In this document: positions 49,096-62,228 of the stretch, piece by piece
How positions within the stretch are numbered: position 1 is the first letter of the stretch
How the letters are laid out: each line of letters begins with the position of its first letter
Source: Todiramphus chloris collaris
Taxonomy: Eukaryota > Chordata > Aves > Coraciiformes > Alcedinidae
Length of the DNA stretch: 64,000 nucleotides
Reading direction: 5' to 3'
Assembly (NCBI GenBank): GCA_025345505.1
Contig: JANVCC010000076.1
Span: 9,635,156-9,699,155, forward strand
The notes under the pieces: generated by a model
Seen by the model: the letters and a program-made list of their open reading frames with translations, nothing else
The model's database searches: none
Told to the model about the DNA's origin: nothing
Program-made: the position numbers and the translations under genes

Positions 49096-49752
49096 TGATA
49101 ACACCCCATGGTTAGAGTTACTGCCAAGGACTGGTGTGCAGACCAAGGCCACTGCTGGGTCTTGTGTACCACACTGGGGGTGCAGAAAGTGAAAGGCTGC
49201 ACCTGCAGGGGGGAGTGGACAGGACAGGTGACCCCAAACTGACCAACAAGGTACTGTATCCCATATATATCATACTCAGTATAAAGCTGAGGGATCAGGA
49301 GGGTCTCTCTCCCTCTCTTTGCCCTCTTGGACCACTTTGCCAGCGTTGCTTGGCTTGCCTTGGGTCCTCTTTTGGTTTCTTCAGAGAAGCATCTGAGGAG
49401 GACTCTGTTCTGCCTTCGATCCTGATCGATATGTCCTGAATCCAGTACCAGAATCCATCTCCCAAACAAATCTCCCATCTGCTGCAGGGCCCAGGGGACT
49501 CTCACCGTGCCTACTACTGTGATGTAATTACCATCAGGGGGGCTGGGTTTGATAGTGGGTTTGCATATATTTGTATATATTCCATTTTTATTACTATTAT
49601 TTTAATTTTCATTAAAGCTGTTCTAGTTTCCTTTTCTAATCACTAAGTCTCTCTCCCTTATTCCCTTTCTCTCCCGCTTTGGGGAGGGAGGGGGGTTAAC
49701 AGAGAGTGTCTGTTGGAGGTCTAAGGGGCCACCCTGACCCTAAACCGTGATA
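49096..49752 (+). mobile_element. endogenous retrovirus solo LTR (about 660 bp)
   Basis: The segment has LTR architecture in plus orientation. An upstream part contains 'ACCAAGGCCACTGCTGGGTCTTGTG', followed by a TATA box TATAAAG at 49280-49286, a CT-rich leader, an ATTAAA polyadenylation signal at 49611-49616, and a terminal 'GGCCACCCTGACCCTAAACCGTGATA'. The end is close to those of avian LTRs I recall ('...CCGTGACA'). The left boundary is placed at TGATAACACC but is uncertain, and I found no target-site duplication. No internal genes flank it. The family differs from the LTR at 40.1 kb. Confidence 0.7.
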
Positions 49753-52700
49753 CTTTGTTATTCAGGATACATGGCTACCCTGCTCTATTTGCTGATATTA
49801 TAGATTTGAACATCTCATGACATTTCTCCTATAGATTTACCATTCTTTGTAAAGGAGAGGAATGAAAAGTACCCCCTGAACCACTTAATCATTTTTTGAT
49901 GCAGTTTGCATTCACTGTATATAATGTTAAGGTAGGCTGTGCCCCATCCTGTGGTGGCTGTCACCTTTACTTCTCTCTGGAGATGACAGGCAATGATTTA
50001 CTAACACCTGTACAATTGCAATGTCAAATTCCAGCTCTTGAAGTACAAGGCTTAGCTCAGTGATATATGGCAAGTCATCTAAAAGTACATATATCACCTC
50101 TACAAAATCTGCCTGGGACCAATCCTTTATACACTCAGGTATCAGCGTCCTTCATTAATACAAACTGCTAGTGGCTGTAGTTTTAAATACGCATCACTCT
50201 CCAACTGTATCATGTTAACCAGTCAGGAGCTTCCTTTATTTTCACTGGTGACTCATCTGGTAATTCCTGATCCTTTTTCTTTTGGAGGAATTAAGGAGTA
50301 ACAGAAAATAATTCTTCAGTTAAATATTCTTTAAAGTAAGTAAGAAACTGAATCAGCTGTAAAAAAATCACAAGTACCGACCTGTGGGCAGTAGAATAGT
50401 AATTTATTAACATGGTATTTGACACCTGGAAAAATCATGTAAGTCGTAACAGTGCTCAGTATAACTGGAAGTTAAGCAACATAAAATCTACTTGGAACAA
50501 GTTCTTGGTCAGTCACGCAATGTTATGAAAGGGTGATAGGATGATGCATGCATCCCACTACAAAATTCCTTAAATTTCTGTAGGAGTAACAGCCAAGGCA
50601 TCAACTGATGATGTTAAACTCTGTCTTTCCTACTCTGCCTGTTCCTCCCAGCAGTAGCTGTAGGGACTTAACATTCACAGTCAGCTTTTTTCAGTAACGT
50701 CCTTGGAGTGAAAAATGATCTTTGGCAGGAATGTGAAAAAGACAAACACAAACCATTGGCCCTTATTATAGCTTTTCATATAGTTATGCAGTTATATAGT
50801 AAGCATTTTCACTGCTGTTCCTACAGTCTGTTCCAAGAATCTCAGGAATCTGAAAAGTAGGCTGTTGGGTTTTTTTCCTATAGTCAGAAATCTGAGGAAT
50901 CAATTCTTATTGCCCATATACCAAATAATCCTTGAGGTTCTTGACTAACAACAGGAACAATAAATAGCTGATGGTACAATATTTATGATCACCCAGCATT
51001 TTTTTCAACTCCCTCCCTAATTTGTTTGTTTGCCTTTTAACACACCTCCTGCCAATTATCATGCTTGGTATCATCTAAATTTAAAAGAATGGTGGAAGTA
51101 TCAAGGATAATTGTGTTTCTACATGTGCTAGGCAGGAGAAACCCAAGGGGCAGGAAGGAAGAGCTGAATGGTTACACATTCTGTTTGTCAGCAAATGGCT
51201 CAAAGCCAACAACCCTCTGGACCAGACACAGAGCTTGGGAACAACTCAGGTTATTGCTGAGGGGAAGAGGTAGTACTTAGGGATACAAAATACATAGATC
51301 CATGAGAAACCAGACTTATTCTACTTATTCTGTAGCTCTTGGGGAAAAAAAAACTTGTTTAATTACATGGTTTACTAAAAGGTTCAGTGTATCTGCCAGG
51401 TGAGATTTTTTGTGTCCTCTTTTCCCTCCATTTGTGTACATCTAGTATTTGGAGGTCTCTTGCAAAGTAAAACCCATACTCATCTTGAAGATCTACACAC
51501 CAGTAAATCTGAATTTTGTCTTGTCATGCTTAGTTTTCTTCCAGTAATGTTTCTCTCAAATTTCTCATTTTTCTGAGGATACCTTGACAAGGAAAGTCTG
51601 TGCTGGAACCAGCAGATCTTACTGGATGCTTGAAACTCTGCCAGAGAGTTGGTGCTCCCAGTCAGTCCTCAAACCTCCTGGTTTTCCTGCCTGCCTTGCA
51701 AATTCTGATTTTATCTCAGAAATCAGCATTCAATAGTTCTGTCAGCTTCATGACTTCAGAAAATAATTCAATTAACCATAAATACATTTCTCTGTCCTAC
51801 TCAAGATAAGCCCCCCTCTCCAGATTTTGCTATGATTTGTGTAGATATTCATTACTATAAATTGTTTATTCTCTTCAGAAGCAATTACGTGTATCATATT
51901 GAATTGCCCTCTATCTTATCTGAATCCTCCTTCCAAGTGTAATGAAATACGATTTCTCATTTAATTACGTTTTTCTTTTCCTAGATGGCTAGTTTATATG
52001 TCAGCAATTACTTCTTTCCTCTACTAGGATAATCACTCACTCTTCTTTTAGTAAAATAACTACCTTAATCATTTCTTCCCCAAAGTGCTGACATTGTACC
52101 AGAGTGTGCTCTAAAACTCTGCTTTCTTCTGACCATCCTTGTAAAATTCCAATTTATGATAAATAAAATATCTCTGTGTGAGTTCCAGTGTGAAATCCTT
52201 CCTAATTTTGAAATTATAAAAGGAACATGCTTCACTACATAATTTTCATACCCATCAATATCGCTTTCATGTAGTATTGATCTGTTTATTATGCTACTCA
52301 AGAAATCCATATTTCCTCCCTTATTTATATTCTACAGAAAAATCATGTCCCCGTAGCTTCAGCATCATATGTACAACTTTAGCTGGTAGTAAAGGGAAAA
52401 GTTTCTTCAATGTGAGCAAATCTGGAATTCTTGCTGGCTTGGTAGGTGCTACCCAGGGTTTAGTATTTGCAAGCCAATTAATACCAACCTGGTTTGAAGC
52501 TCAGCTTGTTCTGAGTGAGGTACGAGCTTGTACTCAGTAGCATCCAAAGGAAGTGGAACTTCTCATCCAGACACTCAGTCTCATAACTCAGACACATACA
52601 AGAAGTCAGGGAGAATTTTAAAATATATTTCACTTTACCTTTGTTTTCTTTCCTCTGGTACAGTGAAATAAAATAGCTACAGGCAGCTGGCTGCACCTTT

Positions 52701-53310
52701 TGGATGATAATTTAAAATGCAATGTTCTGGTAGAATGCCAAATCTTTGTCTCTGTAAAACCCCAAATATACCAAACAGTCTTTGGGAACTAGCTCTTACT
52801 CTGAATTCCGTGGAGAATCTGATGCAAATATAATTTTATGCTGTGTTTGCAGCCTATTCAGAGTGGCCTGTTCTAATGCAAAAGAATAGAAAAGTCAAGT
52901 CTTAAGCAGATTTGAAACTTGCTGGTCTATTTTCAAAATGCACACCAAGATGAGTGGAAAAGCAAACACTGCTAATGACGAGAAGAAAATAATTTTCATT
53001 CTTTCAGTACTAGCTGGTAACTTCAACATTTTAGTATGATTTTTATAGTGATGGCATCCTCTTAAAATAAAAGAACAGATCATTTTAAAAAGTAAATGTG
53101 ACCATAAATAAGTGCATATGGCCCCATATTTCTGTGTTAATAGTAAGTAAGGAGAAAAAACAATGTAGGACAATAGCTTGAGCTGTACCACTTTGGTGAG
53201 TTGCTGCAAGGTTGAGGGAGAGGAAAGGGGACAGCATGTACCATAGTGCATGCATTTATATCAAACCTATTGGATTAAAAAATGGTAATAAGAGAATATG
53301 TTGAACAAGA

Positions 53311-53340
53311 TCCTCATATAGACTCATATAGCCTCATAAA
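53311..53340. repeat. 10-bp microrepeat, three units
   Basis: TCCTCATATA, GACTCATATA, GCCTCATAAA in tandem, sharing CTCATA.A. Confidence 0.8.
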
Positions 53341-55002
53341 GGCTTTCACCTTTAATGGAAATAAATGAACTCATCTGCTGTGAGAGGAATGTTTGATGAG
53401 GGTGGAAAGAATGCAAGGACTTTTTGAGTAAACCAGGGTGTAAGCTTACAGGAAACAAATGTCAACTTGCTAGAGGTCACTTCATCTCCATATGACAGGT
53501 GTTCATTGTGGAGGAGTCACCATCTGAGATGTGATCTGTGAATGCTGTAAAGGTATGGAGGGGTCCTTCCATTAACCAAGATCCCAAGAGTAATCTAAGT
53601 GATAATACATAGCCTTATGTCAGCAAGCAAACAGAGCGGGGTTGTGTATAACTTGGCATCTAAAGGGTTTGTGTGTGGTCAGTTATGGCTTGGAATTGGA
53701 ACTGAAACATAAATGGAAGTAAGCCTGCACCACAGATTCATCGTAACAGACCTGGAGATGAGCTCTGAAAAGGTCTTCTGACAACAGTGAGTTTGGTTGC
53801 AGGAATGACCTGATGGGGAGAATAGAGAGAGAGGCTCACAGCAGAAGAAATCCTGGGAAGCAAATAGATGGGGCAGTTTCAGAGGTGGATAGCCTGACAA
53901 CACAGGAAACAAAGCTTTCAAGCACCAGGTAACTTCTAAACTTCTAAAAATAATTCCCAGGGATTTCAAGACTATGCAATTTAGAATCGAGTTGGTGCCA
54001 AAAAAGGCTGCAGCTAGAAACCTTGGAGTTCTTTGTTTTTCAGGTATCTAAGTATAGATGCCAGAGTAGAAATGTCACAGCATACTTCCTTCTCTCAGAA
54101 ACAGTAAATGGCTTATGAGCCATGCTTCGTCTGGGACTCAGATATACTGAGTGCACAGACACAAAAAGTCCCCGTACAGATCCGGAAGCTCTCAGATGCA
54201 CCATGGTCTTTTGCCCCAATACACAAAATTCTCTGCTCTATGGTGCACTTTGCTGCCTTTGTACAGATACAGCAGCAAGTTGCAGAACAGCACCCTTCTT
54301 CAAAGTGTTCACACACTGCTACTCTCCTGTGTTTGTCCACCACAGACCAAGACAGAAGTGTTTCAAGGCTTTGAAGAGGACAGAAGAGGGAACAGCATCT
54401 CCAGGATGCCACACCAGGAAAGCCCCAGGCTTTCCGTGGCACTGAAATAGAGAATAGGATTTTTTGAGCTGCTGCTTCCCTGCTATACTTCTGTGATGTA
54501 AGGAGGACTTCCCATTTCCCCCAAAGGGCAGAGAAGCATTTGGGACGTTCCTGTCCCACAATGTAAAGACAGCACCTACAACTCTTCTAAGAAGGAATGC
54601 TGATGTCTTTTGCATCCTCCTTGCCACCTTGGGGTTGGGAAGGGTGGCTAATGTCTTCTGAGTTCCAAAGCGAGATAGTGGCACAGGGAACATTTAATCA
54701 AATACCTCCAGTTCCATTATTCTGGCTCCCTTCCAGTTGCTCCCAAGAAAGCTCACTTGGATTGCAGCTTGGTGATGGTTGTCATTTCATGGAATGTGCC
54801 TGCCCAGATCCCTCCAGGTTGGCAGGTCCCTTGCGATGGCAGGGCCCAACTTCCAGTCTTCTTCAGCCTTTGCACAGATCTGGAAAAGTCACCTGTAAGA
54901 GCATGAAAGAAATTTGTTCTCCAAGATCTGTTAATCTTCTGCCCTCTGCCAGGAATAATTAATACCAACTTTGATGATAGGTTTCAATTTAGAAATTGGC
55001 CA

Positions 55003-55045
55003 GTGACCTGTCAGAGGTCACATTTTTCACACTAAGGTGTGAAAA
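55003..55045. promoter_or_regulatory. everted nuclear-receptor repeat and T-box palindrome
   Basis: GTGACCT-GTCAG-AGGTCAC (55003-55021) is a perfect 7-bp inverted arrangement holding two AGGTCA half-sites in everted orientation with 5-base spacing (ER5). Directly after it, TTTTCACAC-TAAG-GTGTGAAAA (55024-55045) is a 9-bp perfect palindrome that matches the Brachyury full-site consensus TTTCACACCTAGGTGTGAAA at 18 of 20 positions, with both AGGTGTGA-type half-sites essentially intact. Factor binding is inferred from motif identity. Confidence 0.4.
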
Positions 55046-58000
55046 TTTAATGGAAATTTATCAGTCCTTTCTCTCTTGCATTTGTCAGTAAATATGGCCT
55101 CTCCCGTCCCCCCCGCACCAAGAAAGCAAGATGGTTTGCCATGGTCTGTAATTACTACTGGAGGAAGAACAGGAAGCTTTTTGAAACCTCAAAAAGTTAA
55201 GGGAATAATTTAAATCACCAACAGATTCAGTTACACTCTGGCATGTGAAGCTGAAAACACAAAAACTCTCTGTAATGTGCAATCATTATCCTCCTCTGAT
55301 GGTGGTGTTCAATTGTGCACAATGGCAAGAAAAGCAAATATTCCAAACCTACCAACTGCTGTGATAAGAGAGAAAATCCTGAAGTGAACAGGACTGCAGT
55401 GGGATTGTGACATTTTAATGATAGTTTAGAAATACCAAAATCTCTGAAGTGGAGATAGTGAGTCTTCTATTCATTCTCTTCCTCCGTGAATACCACTCCT
55501 GATGGAAGCATGAGGCAAAATTTATCCACTAGCCTTCCAGTTTCATAGGCATAGATTTAAGAAACTATTTTAAATCAGAAATAATTTTTATCTGAAAATA
55601 ACATAGTGAGTTTTATCTTTGTCTCTGCAATGATGCATCTATAACCAGTGATACAAACACACTGCACATAGCCCAGATTGCTTCTGGTATTTTCCCCTAA
55701 GTCCACACTGTCTGAGCTGTACCTAATGACTCACTCACCTCCGAAATAATGTCTTCCTGAATTTTACAGGATTCCCTGATGTAAGGTTAGAAATGCTGCC
55801 AGTCTGACATAAAGCTGTTCCACTAGGCTGTTCAACACAAAATTGTAGCTATCTGGCCAAAGAAGTAACGGTTGGTTTGCAAGTGAAACCGATGAAACAA
55901 TGCAGGTAGATCGAGGTGGAAATATGGGGAGAGAGCTTGAGTAGAGGTGAGGAAGACTGAGGGTGGAAAGAGAGGTCACAGACAGACTGAGGAAGTAAGT
56001 TCTGTTAAAAACAGGATGGTTTGGTCAGTGCAGCCTCAAGGCTGCCTTCAGGACTCATTACAAAACAGTTTTCCCCAGTTTCACTCAGGCTTCAGAAAGC
56101 TGAGTGTTTTGAAGAAGGTTTTTAAACATACATCCTGTGTCTAGGCAAACTGTCGTTTTGAGAAAGTAGTGGAAGAAGAATTGGTGGAGTAGATGGTATT
56201 TCACAGAGTGCCAAAGGAAGGAAATTAAATATGTATGTAAGGGTTCTGGGGAGGATCTGTGGCACGAAAGCCTATCTGTGGAACATCTTCCTTGACTTAC
56301 ACAAAGTCATACCACAAGACCTCTTCATTTAGCTCAGGAGATGTAATATCTATTTGTTTGATATAGATGCATCAAAAGAATAAAACTGAGATAATGGTTT
56401 CTAGCCTGTAGTTCTCACGAGGAATCAGATGATTGCCACCCAGTCTGAAAATAGGTAACATCCATATGGTCAGGCCAAAATGAACTCCCTAGTTGGAGTT
56501 CTGTGACTTCTTGGTGTCCCAGTCTTGCAGGTGCTCCTATCATGGTGGCCCCAATTGAACATTTACTGTTGCAAGAGGCCCAGTGCGAGGAATCGTGAGA
56601 GTTTTGGGGAGACAGTTCCCATGTTTGAACAGACTGTGAGGGAATCTGCATACATTTGCTGAATTTTGAGGGACAAGATTTAGAGATCCAGAGTATTCTG
56701 GCCAGACACCTGTAGGGATTCATTGGAACCGAGGACCTGCAGAGCTGCCAGAAGTAAATTTTAACCAGTGCCTGCCTGTACAACAGTGTACCAGGCAGGG
56801 GCCAGCAGCTTCCTGAGCTTACAAGGCATTAAAAAATGAATAGAAATTTGATAGTATAATAAACATGACTGCCACTGATTACATATCCCAGGGGAAACAC
56901 CATAGCTATGTATCAGGGGCTTTTGAGGTTTGCCTTCAGTACTGCTCCACTGCATCTTGTTGTTATCAACTGTTCCTCAAATCATTCTGTCCTCTTTCAA
57001 AAGCTCCTACATTCTCTTGCTAAAGCTAATAACACCATGAAGTTCTAATAAATTTATCATATGGGATTTAAACAAAATGCTTCTTTCCCTCACCCTAAAA
57101 GGTTAGAGGAAGAGTAATCATGGCTTTCAACATTCATCTTTTGTTCCTCTTTGCCTAGATGAAATATGTTACATATATGGATGAGAATGGGTAACTTCCT
57201 ATGCCAGAGAGAATGTAACGAAATACATCTCTGCCTCCAGCAGCTGGGCAGCACAATAACCAAAACACTACTGGGATCCTGACTGGAAAACAATGCGGTC
57301 CAGCATCATGTAGTTTATCATGGAGATTTAGCACTTGGTCTAAGACGAGCACTTCTGGCAGCTTCTCAAGCATTTTATTAATCCCGTTTTGCTCTGTTGA
57401 AACCATGTCAGTTGTTAGATAAAACTAACCACACTTCCTGTAACTGGGATTACATTTGCATTTCACTGTCCAGCTAGAAAAGACCCCTGAGAATTGCCTG
57501 CCATGACCTGGTGTGAGGGAGCAGCAGAAGCGAGCTGCTCCACGAGGGCAGGCAAGCTGGGAGTCGATGGTGACAGCAGGGCAGCCAGGGGACTGCCCTC
57601 ACCCGCAAGGGTGAAGGGCCAGTGACACTGTGCAGGCTCAGCTGACAATCTGGTAGTTGCCAGACAAAACTTTAGGGATGCAGCAGATCAAAGGTAACGC
57701 TGGGGTTCAGATCACTGTGGATCAGGCTCAGGAAGATACATGGCCAGGCTGCACAGCTGCAGCATAGCTCAGGTGAGGACCAAGGAAGCCAAAGAGGATG
57801 CCCCCAGCTCAGTCTCGCAGAGCAGCTTGCTGCACAGCAGCCTCACCCCAGGTCACAGCCTCATGCACCGGCTCTGGCCTTGGGCACAGGCAGACAAAGC
57901 TCTTGAGAGCGCAAAGGCCCTACCAAAAGAAGCCCAGGAAGGCTGACAGAGTGAGCTTGCCAATCTACAAGGTTACAAGTATGTTTACAGAAAGCATGTT

Positions 58001-61000
58001 TTAAAATTTTCTACTTAAAGGGGGAAATTGCTTCTTTCGAACTCCGCGTTCACGTTAAACCAGATTTATCAGTTTAGCTTGCATTGGCCAGTTTGCAGTA
58101 ACAGTCAATCCCCAGGTAATCCACTTTGACAGGAACTTTTGTTTATTCACAGAAAGAAGGGGTGGTGGGAGCTCTTCCTTTTAGCCCGATGTTTATGTGA
58201 GTCAGATCTGAAACAATTGATAATAGTGATAGCTGAAAATAATGGCGTTGCAGGGCTTCCAGATTCAGTAAGACTAATTTTAATCCTTGCCTAGTTCCAC
58301 ATTTGCACTATTAACTGCCTGTTACCTCATGTCCTAAAGCAACATGGTTCAGTTTCTCTAGCAACGCAGGACAGGCAGCAGTTCCACAGGTCACACGGGG
58401 GCTGGAAGTGCTGGGCCAAGGGCTGCAGCCTCACTCTCTTCTCCCGTGGAAATTCAGCCTTAAAACCCCCGACTTCTGCAAGCAAAGCTGCGATCTTCAG
58501 CTGTGGGGGGCAAACAGCACGCACACTGTCAGACACATACTGGTCTCCTCTTGGGAAGCAGAGATGGGCTGGGTGTATTCCATACTCCATTGGGCTGCCA
58601 GCTGGACCATGCTGGATTCAAAGAAGCATCTCTCATAACCCTTGTTTATGTTTCTCTGCTACATCCCTTTGGACTGCAAGACATCATGAGCAACCAGTTC
58701 TGAGAAAAGTCTCATAGTTACAAGTTTGCTACTCACTTCTTAAAAAAAAACCACCTAAATATTTCATTAGGAACCTGGATTGATACTCGGAAAGTAAAAT
58801 GTTCTCTTTTTTATTGAACTTGAGAAGGTTAGTTTAGGAGGCAGTTCATACTTTGCAACTGAATATTTGGACTTATGCTCACTAAGACTAGTTCTGATAT
58901 GTTTTTTATTTGTCTTTTTTTTAGGCCCTGAGGCATGTTTCTCTTCTGTTGCTTGTAGTATGACTGATGGAATCAAATGCAAATAACATGGAAGTAAATA
59001 TTTCACAGGTCATAGAACCAGAACCTTAAGTGTAGTTTAAGTTAAGAAATTTATGAAACTTGTCTAGTAAATCTCAGAGCTTGTCAAAAAAATCTGAAAT
59101 ATCAACACAATTTTGAAAGACAAATTTTTTAATAATACAAGTTACATTAAAAAGAAATAAACCTTACAACAGAAGAAATATTATGTGCATTAAGAATGCC
59201 CAAAAACGTAAAAAGGCTGCTGCAAAAGTATTTTAAATTAAACATGAGAATCTAACTCTGAGCAACTTATTTCTTTTTATGAAAACTGCAGTGAAATTAT
59301 TTGATTGGCTCCTGCCATCTACTGCCTGGTGTAAGAAATGCAGGATGGAAATGTGAAAACCATGCAAAGCGTATTTGCTGACAGTTCAGCCTAATAGAAA
59401 GAGTCCCCACTTCCCAACACCACAGAGATTAAATGCCCTTCATTACACGCTTCCCCCTTTTCTGTGGAGTCAGACAAACAGCTTTCCAGCGTCTCATCCA
59501 TTCAGCACATCAGAGTCACTCTGGTGCCCTGATGTGAGGTGCAGCTCAGCAAAACCACATCGAGACTGAGGAAGGGTTAGACACTGCCTGCAGTTCTTAA
59601 GGTTGCACAAATCCTGGGGAGATCAGCAGCAGCCTGATTGTGCTCGTGGCTCAGACAGCAACAGTCTCAGATTGTGCTCATAGCTTGAAGCTTTTCAGAC
59701 TGACAAAGCTGTCTTGAAGGCAGAAGGTAGAGAGACTTTGGTGCAGTGGGGCACGTGTCTTCTTTTTGTCACTGGAGACAGAGCACTCCAGTGCAGAGGG
59801 AGTCCGCTGCTTTTGTTCAGAAAGCTGATGAAGTTTAATTCCAGAGACCGTGATCTAAGGAAGCTCTCATGATTCATGTTATCTGTCCCAGAAATGTGCC
59901 AAGTGTTAAGGAACTGTAAGATCAGTTAACATTTTTTTTATTCAGGAAACCATTGCCCTGGTGAATTCTGTTTTTAGGAAAGAAGGCAACATCAGTGTGC
60001 TGTTCAGATCCACACTATCAAAACAAATGGTGTTTGCCTTAGGCATTCAGGAGTCATTTTTACAAAGTTTGGTGATATAGTTAGTAGTGATCCAGCCTGA
60101 TACCCTACCCCTCAACAGATTTTCCTGTTCTTGTGAGCAGCCTTTCCATCACTGTCCTTACGTGGCTCTGACAGGCTCCCCCCAGGGCCTCTAGCCACAG
60201 CCCTGCCATGTGCCAGGGTCTGCATTTAATCACAGCCCTGGGCTTTCAGTCTAGGCCTGGGCTCTGTTGTTGGTGCATCCCTTCCCCATTTTGCCATAGC
60301 TATGCCCATGGGCACTGTTCCCAGCCCTGCCTTGGCAGACTGGAAAGCTGGAAAGCTCAGCTTTGGCCTGTCCTGTCACTGTGGGTTTGCCCGCTGCTCT
60401 GGGCTCTCAGCCATCAGTGAGAATCCAGCTCTGACCTTGGCTGTTTTCCCCTGGCTCTGCCCTGCTTGCTTGGATGGGGTGCTCGACGACCTTGGAGCTC
60501 CATTTCTTCAACTTGGGGCTCAGAAAATTCTCACTGAAGCCTTTGTTAAATTGTATTACACATTAAATACTCAGGGATGATGTCACCTATTAGGGGACAC
60601 TACCACTTACTAGCATTAACTGTTCTGCCATAGGTGCTTCCTTTAAACACTCACTTTCATTTGGTTAAGTTTTGAAGTATTTTGATTAACCGCATCCCCT
60701 AGACAACAGATTTTGTTAGAAAGGGCTCCAGTCTGGAAACAACTACATATGTGGTTGTCCTTGGGCAGAGATCAGACTTTGTTTAAGGCTCCATGTTGTC
60801 CCCTGGCTTTGGCAAAATTAAACCCCTATGAGCACAGGGTGACAAAGGACCTAATCAAGTCTTTGCTATTGGATGTAGCCTTGCCAGAGAACCCTGTGAA
60901 TAAACTACAGTTCTCTCAAGACTAATGAAGAGGGAAACATTATAATTTCTTACGTCCCAATTTCCTCTGTATTTTGGACTCTCTTTGCCATGAAATGGCA

Positions 61001-62228
61001 TTCAGACTAAATTTTAAGTAGTTGATTAATAGAACACTTTTGCTAGTTAAGTGAGTTTCTAAATGAGAAATCCACTTTCTAACATCCAAACTTGCAAGGT
61101 CCTCTCCAGGTTAAAATGTATTATATGAAAGTATAGTTATTATAAGCTCCCTTTTGAATACTGTTCTTAAAATATCAGCATTTCAAGTATTTAGTTACTA
61201 CCACCCCTGTAAATTCTGTAATGGCTTCAAATTAATAGCAATTCAAGCAGCATTGTTGGAGCTTGTCTTAAGACTAACTTTATGTAATTGTGAACCGGTC
61301 ACTACTGGAAAAATCAATTTAAAACCCAGCATCATGATAAAAAAAAGAAAAGTCATATAATTCAGAAGTTAGCTACTGCTTTGATTCAGTGTATGAAATT
61401 TATACAAGATAATTCACAACCAGTACATACGAGTTAGTGCTGCAAGAGAGCATGTGAGTCTGCAGATCTGCCTGCCTGAATGTATTGCTGTCCCCTATAA
61501 TGCCAGCATTCTGGATCAGGTCAAGTGTCATGTACTTGCAACGTATTTACCCAAGAAACTGGAGGAATGAAAGGAACAAACCACCAGTTTCAGCATCAGA
61601 GGGAGTTCACAGTAATTCTCCTGCAGTTCCAGAGGTAGTCCTGGTTGCTTTGGAATTTCTGTATGGTTTGGGTATCAGCAAGGGCCATCCATTAAGCACA
61701 GAACATGCTCTGCCTTTCTACTCACTCCTCTGCAACAAAGAACTCTAAAATGCGAGAGAAGTGCCAAGAAAGGCCCTTGGCTTGCTGTCTTCTTAGCAAA
61801 GAAGATCTTTTAACAGTAGCAGAAGTAATGGGGCCTAGTGACTCACAGAACTGTGTCCCCAGCTATTCCTCCTTTCTTGCACTGCCCCAGTACCACCAGA
61901 TAGATCGCTCTCCAGTTTCTACTTGCTTGGCTGAACAAGGGGCACCATGGTCCACTGGGTTAGGAGTTTGCAATTACATTTGAGCCATCTCTCTCTGCTC
62001 GTGACCACCAGGCTGACTCCCTGGTCAGCTAATACCTCTTAAATGGGTAAGGGGATGTCTTTCTCCTTGTGACCACATGATCTTTGTTGCATAAGAAAAC
62101 CAGATTAAAAAACCAAGAACACTCACTATTTTGGAGGCCCATGAACTACTCCACTCTGGAATTTGGCCCTGTTGGGTCAAATGGAGAAACCTTACTGGTT
62201 CTCTAGTTCCTCCCTTTCCAGTAACTTA

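Larger units (their letters stand above)
49753..62228. other. non-coding block, no gene recognised
   Basis: About 12.5 kb of mainly unique sequence. Notable parts are a 10-bp x3 microrepeat at 53311-53340, a region open on both strands at 54.1-54.7 kb, palindromic protein-binding-like sites at 55003-55045, a GC-richer patch at 57.5-57.95 kb, a C/T-rich GC patch at 60.1-60.55 kb, and two consecutive plus-strand open frames at 61485-61983. None shows a domain I can name. Confidence 0.45.

Noticed and set aside
49089..49505. 138-codon minus-strand open frame
   Set aside because: It lies within the LTR at 49.1-49.75 kb in antisense and has no domain.
53679..53969. 96-codon minus-strand frame as an exon
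   Set aside because: No splice-consistent partner and no recognisable domain.
55085..55120. C-rich run 'CCCGTCCCCCCCGCACC' as a regulatory GC box
   Set aside because: A single short C-rich run without neighbouring promoter signals is not enough.
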